This document shows, one piece after another, positions 55,133 through 64,000 of a stretch of DNA of 64,000 bases (position 1 is the stretch's first letter; each line of letters begins with the position of its first letter). This DNA is from Niebla homalea (taxonomy: Eukaryota; Ascomycota; Lecanoromycetes; Lecanorales; Ramalinaceae): positions 1,550,001 through 1,614,000 of the forward strand of contig JAHGAU010000008.1 of the NCBI GenBank assembly GCA_019925105.1, in the 5' to 3' direction. The translations under genes were made by a program, and so were the position numbers. Below the pieces are notes generated by a model. It saw only the letters and a list, made by a program, of their open reading frames with translations. It was not told where the DNA came from and searched no databases.

Positions 55133-55821
55133 ATGACGATTGCTGAGGAGCTGAGGTCGCGCAACTTCAGTAAGCAGATCCCCTGAATTGCTCCGGTAAT
55201 CGATACTGACTCCGCCTTCTTAGGTATCTACGGACAATGGTATACCTCAAAAGCGGATCTATCTATTCATCCCTTCCAGGAGAGAAGTCTTCGTTGAACA
55301 ACATCTACCGTCGTTGTAGCCATGAAGTTGTTGCTGACCACCGTTTCCCATCAGGCTCGGCGTTCTTTGCATAGTCCTCTGCATCGCCCTTGGTATATCA
55401 CATCTCCTACACATAGGAGTGCTCTTCATCTTTGGCCTGTTGTGCCTGTACGTCTTGCTCCTTCCTATCGCCCACCGCTCGTGATCCACTCAAGACGAGA
55501 CGCTGACACTTCCCACTCAGACTTTCCGGGCTCACCCTCATCTTCGTCGAAGTCCCCCTTCTCCTCCGCATCTGTCCCACCTCCCCTACGTTTGACAACT
55601 TCATCCGCCGTTTCACCACCAACTACATGCGTGCGGCCATCTATGGCGCTATGAGCCTAATTCAGTGGTTGAGCATGATCCCTGATCGTACGAGCTTGAT
55701 TGCTGCAGCGGTGGTGCTGCTGATGGCAGCGGTATGCTATCTGATTGCTGGACTGAAGGGTCAGGGATTCGTGGGGAGCAAGACGCTGGGAGGGCAGGGC
55801 GTCGCGCAGATGATCGTTTGA
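55133..55821 (+). CDS. TVP18: Golgi membrane protein TVP18
   Basis: Four exons: 55133-55169, 55224-55239, 55355-55447 and 55521-55821, for 148 residues, the normal TVP18 size. TVP18 is a four-pass protein of late Golgi (Tlg2) vesicles with a proposed role in vesicle traffic. The spliced start MTIAEELRSRNFSIYGQW, then GLTLIFVEVPLLLRICPTS, FTTNYMRAAIYG, IQWLSM and the end GSKTLGGQGVAQMIV are diagnostic. Exon 2 is only 16 nt. Introns are 54, 115 and 73 nt with donors GTAAGC, GTATAC and GTACGT and CTGAC branch sites. Only the last exon appears as an open frame. Confidence 0.94.
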
Positions 55822-56922
55822 GGCGGTTGATCTTTACAAACGCAAGGCGGTGCAAGGCAAGCGCGCCGACAAATGTCAGCTCGTGGCGGAACAGGTTACG
55901 ACACAGTGATGCACGCGTGTACTATGGACAAACACCTCGGTCCCAGAAGATGAAGAGGAGGATTGTACTAGCAGAGCAAACAGCACGACAACAACAGCAA
56001 ACTTAGCAATTCAAGGCCTATGCAAGAAAGGCGCGATTAGGCAAAAGACATTGTTCTTATGACACACAGGATCGACTTCCTCCGCAGAATTGAGGAGGTT
56101 GACCATGTGAAAATGATAGTGATAGGTTACTAGTTGACGTGACTGCGGGGAGGAATCCGCTTTTTAGTAATTCTAGAAGCATGTGATCGAACCTGCTTTT
56201 GCGATTGTGACCTGTATGATAAAGGTGGATATGCCTCATATACAGCCTGTCGCCGTAAGTGTAATCGCGCCGTTGTTGCCGCAGCCTTGAGCACACATGT
56301 ACCAAGCTAGCCGGCCCCATATCCGTATCTCTTTCATGCTGGAATTTGATTCGTGGGAGTGGGCATCCAGCTGGTGGTGCGGGCAGTTTGCTCACTTAGT
56401 GACCAGCCAGATCCAGGAACCGGTGCCGAGGCAAGATCTTGGCGCCAATCATCGTGATTCAAGATTCAACAATTCAAAAAGCCCATCATTCCTGAGTTTT
56501 GACAATATCCCACTTGATTCTTGTGTCCACCCCTTATAATAGGTATTTTGGAAGCTTCTATTCGATGTTTTGACATCCTTCCCTTGGCTATTCTATGAGC
56601 CGACCTGAGCTGACCATCCAATGTAAGTTACTACTAGACATGGCTTTCTCTGCCCCTACCGCCGTTTTGCAGACCCAGACTTTCCCTTTTGGAATTGAGT
56701 GCATGAGCAGATTATCGAATAGGACCTTGAGGATATTTAATTAGGTATTACAATCAAGGACATGTCCCGAAAAATGCTTGACCATTGGAGCAAAGACCTC
56801 GTACCCTTGGGGCACTCGTTCTCTGCTTTGACAAATAAGCCAGTGAGGTACTAATGTGACCCAGCAGATACCAGCCTGTCTCTTCAAGGCCCCCATCAAA
56901 GACACAGATCGTTGTGGACGCC
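55822..56922. other. Intergenic, AIM21 promoter region
   Basis: 1.1 kb between two plus-strand genes, with no supported gene. Confidence 0.45.
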
Positions 56923-59900
56923 ATGTCTACTCCTCAAGTTCCCCCACGCCCAGCTCGCTCCCATCACCAGTCCAATCCACCCATGGCCAGTATGGAAGTC
57001 CCAAAGATCTCTCCCCGTCCCAATCGCCGCGCCTCCGACCGTTCTCAATCTCCCCATCGTGACACCTTTGCTCGATCTCCCCTCCATGAACCTCCACTTG
57101 GCATGAGCCATGGCAATAGGAGTGGAGGCTTGTATGCCAGCAATAGCCAAAACAATTCAAGCTCAGACTTGCCCCGCCGCCCGCCAAGCGTCTCTTTACC
57201 ATCGGTGGGCCAAGAAGGCATCGAATATGCAAATATTGATGAGGGGGACTCCGGTGAAACCGTAGAGGAATCCAATCCCAATCAGCCCAAGGAGACTAGG
57301 AACATTGCTGGAGATCTCCCGTTGCATGCCCCGAAGGCCGCTTTCTCCGAGGGGACTGCCGCCAAGAGAGTTGCCCAGGTCACGCGGACGGATTCTGGTC
57401 AAGCTGCAGCTGCGGGTATTGGCAAAGCCAGACCCCCCTCCATCAGCGCAGATGACAAGGATCCGGACACTCGACCTCTCAAGCCAAAGGTCAGCTTCAG
57501 GACCGCATCCTCCGTCTCTACCGAGCGGCCGGGATCTGCCCAAGCCGAGGAAGACCATGGCATTCCTGAAATAGGACAGCGAGTACCTATGTATCCAGAT
57601 GCTGGCGATGTCCAGGCTCCTTCCCCAGCGCCTGACCAATCGCATTTCCCAGCAGGGATTGGTTTTCACAATGCCGGCCGCGCCAAATCTGGTCGACATC
57701 ATCGTCGCACTCCAAGTGGGAAAGAGGTGCTGCCGCCAGGTAGCTATGGCCTACACGGTCATGGCCTGCAGTCGGCCGATCAATTTGAGCAGCAATGGTA
57801 CGCAAAGCATCCAGATGCTTTGGAGAGAGAAGAGCATGGAGAATATGGGCCAGGGATTGGCGGTGGTAGAGGAGAATGGGCTTTAAGTAGTGATGACCTA
57901 AACAAGCTGGTCAGAGAAACAGGCAGTAAGCTCACTTATGCAATCTGTGAGATCATACCTCCTCATCACATGCTGATTTTTACTCGCTACAGAGGCCGCC
58001 CATGCTGGTGCTGGTGCTGGTGCACCTAACGAGCAGTACGGATATGAAGAAGCCGCCCGTCTCCACACTCCACACTCCGCAGGCCTTCGATCAAGTTCTC
58101 AGCCTCATGTTGAGTCGCCATTGCGCAAAGCCAGCTTTCCAGTAAACCCCGATGGTGACGCTGCTGTTCAAGAGGTGAGAAAATCTAATGCATCAAAGCT
58201 CATGACAGGAAGTGCCATGGAGAGTGAAACAGAAGACGATGATGTCTACATGGCCCCTCCGACAACGCGGAAGAGCAAAGATTATGGGAAGGGGTATGAG
58301 AAATCGTTTGAGGACCTCGCGCCACAAGGGGGCCTTCAGGAAGAGACGGAAGGCTACACACGAGACACTGATGACGGTGTCCCGATACTAGCATCGGACG
58401 AGGTCGCCAGAACACCAGGTGCTGAATATATGCAGCCAGCTGTCACCCCAACGGCGTCAAGGCGTGGCAGTGCCTATTATCCCGGCCTTGAGAATGATCC
58501 GTATGCCACGTTCAGAGGCAACAGCCGGTCTGGTAGTGCTTCAAACAGTCAACCGAGCAGCCGACCTGGTAGTGTCCATGGTATGAGTCTATCAAGACAC
58601 GCAACGCATGAAGACGATCGTGATAACATGCATACCCCCTTGGAGGACGTCGATGAGTATGAGCCTCTATTTCCGGAGGAGGACGGCAAGAAGAAGCCCA
58701 TAAGCGCTGCGAAGCGTCTGAAGATGCGAGATCACCTGAAGCGCTTTCCTAGTCAGGACATCTGGGAAGACACTCCCAATAGCTTACAGCTACAAGCAAC
58801 AGTTGATACGCCAGAACCTGAGGCGGCACAGGCTGCCGCAGAAGTGAAAGCGCCCGTTGCAGTCTTTGAGACGCCACAACAGGAAGCCGCGCGAAAGGGT
58901 GAGGTGTCAGAAGCAGAGAAGGCCAAGTTGCTACCAAAGGAGGAGCGCCTGGCCAAGTCAAATTTCAAGCCGCATCTTCGAGATGAAATGCATCGACCTG
59001 GCATGAAGCAAAGGTTTCCAAGTAAAGATATCTGGGAGGACTCTCCTGACAGTGCAGAGCTAACCACAACCGTTGGAGAAGATGCTTCTACCGACGTGAG
59101 GAGCCCACCAGATGCTGGTCTCGAGGCTGGTGCTGTTGTCGCAACGTCAGGAAGCCCCAAGGATGGTATTCTGGCTGGGGAACAAGCACGCGATGGCACT
59201 AATGCCGGTGCTCCGACAATGGAGTCAAAGCCCACGATACCACGCAGGCCAATCAAGGGTAAAGCTTCTGCAGATCTCAATCAGCAGCCGTCGGTACCGG
59301 CTCGGCCTCCCAAGAGATTGCATCAAGTGCCGCCAGTCGACGCCAAGGTCCCTGTTGCTCCATCGAAATTGAGTCAATCCGCATCCCCAACGGACCCAAC
59401 AGATCTCTTTTCTCCAACAGATACTCGAAAAGGTCCCTCGCTCCCAGAAAGAGCCAAGCCCCAGATACCTAGTAGGCCAGTGAAGGCTTCCGTGCAGGAT
59501 CAGTCGGACTCGACACCTTTATCCAAAGTAACTTCAGCATCATCTGTTGGCAGCGAGGGAAGTGAAAAGGGTGTCGCAGCCCCCCCTGGAGCCCCAAAGC
59601 CAAAACCTGCTGTGCCTGCGCGGCCCGTTGGTGGCAAGATCGCAGCCCTCCAGGGTGGATTCCTCGCGGACTTGAACTCGCGGCTAAAGGGCGGCCCGCC
59701 CGCTCCTAAACCTCAAGAAAAGGAGGTTCAATCAGAGCAGGAGAAGGCACCGTTGGCTGACGCGAGGAAAGGACGGGCCAAGGGACCTGCAAGACGGAAA
59801 CCTGTTGCAGCCAGTGAGGGTGGTACCTTTGAGAGCAAGCCCAGGACTTCAGGTTGGAGCATCTGTCCGCCTGTTACAGTATGGCAGACCGATGAAACTG

Positions 59901-60538
59901 GCCAAGTACATGTTCTTGTTCCACAACCGACAGCATCGACCCTAAAATCGAGCACTGTCACGACTGACGCTGCAGAAGCAGACCCACGGGTCGAAGCAAA
60001 CCCTACGTCAGAGCAGCATCAGTCAAATATTGAGGAGTTTAGCCATACCACAAGGAAACTCGAATCCACCAAGTCTCCTTTATCCCCTTCAACTCCACAG
60101 TCAACGGCTGCCGATCTCCCCACCCCTCATTCAGAAAAAAGTCACAATCCCCTCAGCATCGCTCCCAACACACCGGACTTGCCCGCTACTGCCACCGGCG
60201 ACATTCGGCCCGAAGACGTTGCCAAAGACTTCCAATCCCCCCTTGCTGCCAACGATCCGATCTCCCCGCCCTCAGGCGCCGCGGCAACGGATGAAGCATC
60301 GATGGACCCCCCCTTCCCCGCCTCAAGCAAAGCGGAAACCGCGACATCACCGCCGACCGCCGAACAGAAGAGCCAGACCGGTGAGAAGGACATCACCATC
60401 CAGCCTGGCACAGGCGGGGAGAAGAAGATGACGGCAATCATTGGCGGAAAGGCTGATGCTGAGGAAGGAGAGGGCGCTAATACGATTGTCAGGGAAGCCG
60501 GCTTGTCAGGGAAGGACGGCGGAGCTGAGTTGAGCTAG
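56923..60538 (+). CDS. AIM21: AIM21-like actin patch protein
   Basis: Two exons, 56923-57925 and 57993-60538, for 1182 residues. The 67-nt intron has donor GTAAGC and acceptor CTACAG. The open frame starts three codons earlier at a GTG; the ATG at 56923 (MSTPQVPPRP) is chosen. Yeast Aim21 forms a complex with Tda2, binds capping protein and SH3 proteins at cortical actin patches, and limits barbed-end assembly in endocytosis. The protein is disordered throughout, with many PxxP-type stretches (VPPRPARS, ISPRPNRR, IPRRPIKG, VPARPPKR, IPSRPVK, VPARPVGG). The motif RFPS-Q/K-DIWED occurs twice (residues 585 and 675), and these are its clearest family marks. The last 300 residues are Ser/Thr/Pro/Ala-rich with Glu. 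The assignment rests on motifs and layout, as disordered proteins align poorly. Confidence 0.8.
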
Positions 60539-62376
60539 GGTGAACATAGTGACTTGGTGGGGGGAAAACGAAGTACATATGGGTTTGTGGCCTGCTGAAT
60601 CATATAATTCATCTGGGGGCTGGGTCGGTCAGCATGCAAGGGTTAATAAAAGTGAATTTTGCAATTTTTCCGCGTTACGGAGCCAGAAAGACTGTGCTTT
60701 TGAGCAGAACTCGGGTAGTACGAATAATTCCCCCCTGACCCACCACCACCAGCTCCCCAACCTGTCTGTCTGTCTTCCAAGGTATCATTAACTCTCGCCC
60801 CACGCATCGCCCTGCTGCTGGATTGTATGTGGTAACACACTCTTCGCCCCCAACTAAGCCACTCAGTTGTGTTGCAGTCCGCTATTATCAAACGCAGATT
60901 GTTATTTTATGGAGAGAGAAAAAAAGGGGGGGGGGAAGAAATTTTTTTCCTTTGCCTTGTCTGATATCCCCCCCCCGCGGGTCCCAGCAGCTCAAGCATA
61001 CTTCCCAATCCTTCTTGATTGGTTGGATGGATGGATGGATGGATGGATGGATGGATGGACGGATGGGTGGGTGGGTGTGGGTGGATACGTCCAACATAAA
61101 GTAATAATCTCCAGTATTCAAAGAGAAAGAAAAAAAAAAGAATTCTGGACTGGACTGGACAGAACAGACGGCTAGAAGGGTTTACTGTTACCCCCCCCAG
61201 GTCCGCCAAAAACCCCCATACAATGATAATAAAGATAATAATACTAGTAACAGGAATAATTGCTGCAAGGAATCCCTTCCCGAGTCGTTGATATATACAC
61301 GCACACATTTCGTGACGACCCTGTTTTTCACTGCACTCTGCTTGCTCCTCTGCTATGCCGTACACGTATTTCAGACCTTCCTCCTCACAAGAAGCCCACC
61401 TAATCTTCCAGTCACCGGCCCCACAAGATCATGAGTGGCATCTCTGCCACCACTGACGCATAAAATCACCCATGGCCAGTTAGATACATACCCATTACCA
61501 GGTCTCAACGTTCGGGACTGATGGTGGCGGGAATTTTTGTCGATATGAGTGGAATGGAATATTGTATTGCATGGATGGACGAATCGCCATCCAAAGTCCC
61601 CAAGTACTGTCTGTCTGTTTACTGTTGGCTTTTTGGGCCTGTTGCTGGCTGCGGTGGTTTTTACATCGGATCAGATAGATGCCCGGACATGTGGTTGTGC
61701 GATGTGGAAAGAATACTCTCTGAGTAACACATTCGTATGTGTGTGTGGACGAATAGCCTTGGACTCGAGACTCGTTGCACGGAGTGATTTAAGGGTATGT
61801 ATGTTCAATGATGATGATGCTTTTGCATTTTGTAACGATGCGCGGGCTACTTGCCTTGTCAGCGGGCTTATCTAGTTGCTCGTCGCTGCCGGCATCGCTG
61901 CTATTACTGGCACTGATATCAGGGATGATGGAGGAGATGCGAGAAGTTGATGCTCGCTGGGACCGCTTCGCGGTGATGGCTCATTTCGACACTCTTGATC
62001 TGTAAGTCGTCAAGTGATGCTTTGCTATCTGCCATTGCCTTTTACTGAGGGTGCTGCCCCTCTTCAAGCCTAGGCGGCCAGCAAAGGCCGCGCAACAGGA
62101 TGTTTTGACCTGGGAAGCTTTGACTGTCAGGTGATTGAGGGATGATGCTCGTCATGAAAACGTTGTCACGTCGGATAGACAGGCTGAAGGGTCTAAGGGA
62201 TGCAATTTGCTCTGCCCCGGCTCGAGCAATTTGTGGGTACCGAAGTATTCGCCATCAAGATCCTGGAGCAGCGCGGTGCTTCGCAAGTATGACCTCAGAT
62301 CCCGTCGTGCGCCATCCTCGGACGATCAATATCGCGATTCATGGCAGTTCTTACAAAGGGTTTCAGAGACCATAAT
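60539..62376. other. Convergent intergenic region with simple repeats
   Basis: 1.8 kb between the 3' ends of AIM21 (+) and ETF-QO (-). It carries homopolymer runs (G10, T7, C8, A10) at about 60925-61200 and a GGAT microsatellite. No gene is supported. Confidence 0.45.
61024..61079. repeat. GGAT/GGTG microsatellite
   Basis: About nine tandem GGAT units, then a GGAC/GGAT/GGTG tract. It is the same motif as the microsatellite at 22186-22221 and also lies in a convergent 3' region. Confidence 0.9.
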
Positions 62377-64000
62377 TCAAGTCATGACATACTTCGGCCC
62401 CTCCCCACCCTGCGGTGTCTGCCAATTGATATCCTGCGCCGGCGCCTTGATATCGCAGGTCTTGCAATGAATGCAATTCTGCGCGTTAATCTGGAACTTC
62501 ATTCCCGTCACCCCACAATCCCCTCCCTTGGGATCCTCCACATACTCGTATACCCCTGCGGGACAGAACCGGTTCTCCAAGCCTTTGTACTTGGGCCACA
62601 TCTCCGCACCGTGCTTCTCCCAGTCTTTGACTTGCAAGTGGGAAGGTTGATCTTCTTCGTGGTTGGTGCCGGTTCGGTTGACGGATGTGAGGATGTCAAA
62701 GGTGACTTCGTTGTCGGGTTTGTCGTAGGTGATTTTGCGGGACGAGTCTGCTGTTTTGGTGGCTGCGTAGTCGCCTGGTTCTTTGTGCTTGAGCGTCCAG
62801 GGTGACTTGCCGCGCAGGATGAAGGCCTCGAGGCCAGAATATGCGATACCGCCGTACAGACCTAGAGGTGAATGGAAAGAGGGGCGCATGTTGCGGACTT
62901 GATGCAACTCGCTCCAGATGGAGCTCTTGCGTAATTTGTCTTCGTAGTCGAACAGGAATATGGTATCGCCATCAGTGCTCTCAGCTGTCGTTGCCGCGGA
63001 CTCGGAAGGAGTGCTCAGCGCTGAATACGTTGCCTCAGCGGCGAGCATGCCGGATCGCATCGCCGTATGCGTTCCCTTGATCTTTGGAACATTGAGGAAG
63101 CCGGCCGTGTCTCCTATGAGAGCGCCACCAGGAAAGGCACATTTAGGGATGGACTGGAAGCCGCCCTCGTTCAGCGCGCGTGCTCCGTATGAGATGCATT
63201 TGCCACCCTTGAGCACGGAACTGTAGAGCGAGTGCTGCTTCATCTTTTGAAATTCACCGTAGGGTGAGAGCCAGGGATTTGGATAGTCGAGCCCGACCAC
63301 CAGTCCGACGCTGACTAGATTTTCCCCGAAATGATACATCCACCCACCACCATAGGTGTCTGAGGGCAGTGGATAGCCCATAGAATGGACGACCTCGCCT
63401 TTTCTAAAATTCTCATCTGGCACTTCCCACACTTCCTTCAAGCCAAGACCGTACGTCTGGGGCTGGCTGTCCCTGCGCAAATCGAACTTCTTGATCACTT
63501 GCTTTGTCAAGTTGCCGTGACAGCCTTCAGCAAATAGCGTGACCCGCGCATGGAACTCCATGCCCCGCTCGAAACTCGGTTTCGGCTCTCCGGACCGCGA
63601 TACGCCCAGGTCATTAGTTGCGACACCCTTAACAGCGCCATCGGTGCCGTAGAGGACTTCGCTGGCCGCGAAACCAGGATAGACTTCCACACCAGCTTCC
63701 TCGGCGCGCTCACCAAGCCATCGGCAGAATTGGTTCAGCGAGATAATATAGTTGCCATGGTTATTCATCTGTGGGGGGGCAGGTATGGGAACAGCTGAGT
63801 TCTTGGTAAGAAAGCGCATCTTGTCTTTTATTGCCAGGGTAGCGCCCTCGAACTTGGTAGGGTTGTCGTCCGAGAGCCAATCGGGCAGCAGCTCGTTCAC
63901 GGCAGAGGGTTCGATGACATTGCCAGAGAGTATGTGGGCACCGATCTCGCCTGCTTTTTCCAGGAGTAGAACACGAAAGTCTTCATTGCCAGCGGCGGTG
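62377..64000 (-). CDS. CIR2: ETF-ubiquinone oxidoreductase, 5' end outside the window
   Basis: Open from the window edge (first full codon at 63999) to the stop at 62377, about 541 residues, so the N-terminus with the presequence and the GxGxxG FAD motif is missing. The enzyme (human ETFDH, yeast Cir2) is an inner mitochondrial membrane flavoprotein that passes electrons from ETF to ubiquinone in fatty acid and amino acid oxidation. Seen here: LLLEKAGEIGAHILSG, NHGNYIISLNQFCRWLG, FAEGCHGNLTKQV, GLGLKEVWEV, FPGGALIGDTAGFLNVPKIKG (the second FAD contact) and the C-terminal 4Fe-4S ligands: one Cys in FCPAGVYEY and three in NCIHCKTCDIK. The end GGEGPKYVMT is typical. No intron is evident within the visible part. 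Confidence 0.93.
   Translation of the reverse strand, partial: TAAGNEDFRVLLLEKAGEIGAHILSGNVIEPSAVNELLPDWLSDDNPTKFEGATLAIKDKMRFLTKNSAVPIPAPPQMNNHGNYIISLNQFCRWLGERAEEAGVEVYPGFAASEVLYGTDGAVKGVATNDLGVSRSGEPKPSFERGMEFHARVTLFAEGCHGNLTKQVIKKFDLRRDSQPQTYGLGLKEVWEVPDENFRKGEVVHSMGYPLPSDTYGGGWMYHFGENLVSVGLVVGLDYPNPWLSPYGEFQKMKQHSLYSSVLKGGKCISYGARALNEGGFQSIPKCAFPGGALIGDTAGFLNVPKIKGTHTAMRSGMLAAEATYSALSTPSESAATTAESTDGDTIFLFDYEDKLRKSSIWSELHQVRNMRPSFHSPLGLYGGIAYSGLEAFILRGKSPWTLKHKEPGDYAATKTADSSRKITYDKPDNEVTFDILTSVNRTGTNHEEDQPSHLQVKDWEKHGAEMWPKYKGLENRFCPAGVYEYVEDPKGGDCGVTGMKFQINAQNCIHCKTCDIKAPAQDINWQTPQGGEGPKYVMT

Overview
The window is nuclear DNA of a filamentous ascomycete (Pezizomycotina). The evidence is short introns (about 45-140 nt) with GTRNGT-like donors, CTAAC or CTGAC branch sites and YAG acceptors, loosely packed genes on both strands, and a conserved gene set typical of this group: NOT1, seipin, a Cdc15/Imp2/Hof1-type F-BAR protein, TFC6, OMS1, NTF2, TVP18, AIM21 and ETF-ubiquinone oxidoreductase. 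The genus cannot be told from the sequence. Exon structures below were rebuilt by eye by joining reading frames across splice sites; several genes, notably NTF2 and TVP18, are visible only after splicing.

Layout. 0-5 kb: poorly conserved, Ser/Pro/Arg-rich hypothetical genes. 5-20 kb: a conserved block with a small UPF0132/DUF4870-like membrane protein (+), seipin (-), the very large CCR4-NOT scaffold NOT1 (-), and, divergent from NOT1, the F-BAR/SH3 cytokinesis protein (+). 20-29 kb: a membrane-anchored histidine acid phosphatase (+), a CCCH-zinc-finger RBR ubiquitin ligase (-), a RING-CH (MARCH-type) membrane ubiquitin ligase (-) and a PAPS-type sulfotransferase-like protein (-). 30-35.5 kb: a four-exon coiled-coil protein and TFIIIC subunit TFC6, both (+).

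35.5-43 kb is the unusual part. It holds a degenerate satellite of about 160-bp units, followed by three copies of an apparently undescribed small protein family (two intact, one decayed), all on the minus strand. 43.5-49 kb holds OMS1 (-), a secreted His-rich small protein (+) and a Zn2Cys6 regulator (-). 49-53.5 kb is nearly gene-free and carries degenerate repeats. 53.5-64 kb is conserved again: NTF2, TVP18 and AIM21 in a row (+), then the 3' part of the ETF-QO gene (-), which runs off the window.

The conserved genes are unrelated housekeeping functions (mRNA decay, lipid droplets, cytokinesis, Pol III transcription, nuclear import, Golgi, actin patches, mitochondrial electron transfer). 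I see no biosynthetic cluster. The best candidates for new biology are the three-copy protein family beside the satellite array, the secreted His-rich protein, and the RNA-binding-type RBR ligase.
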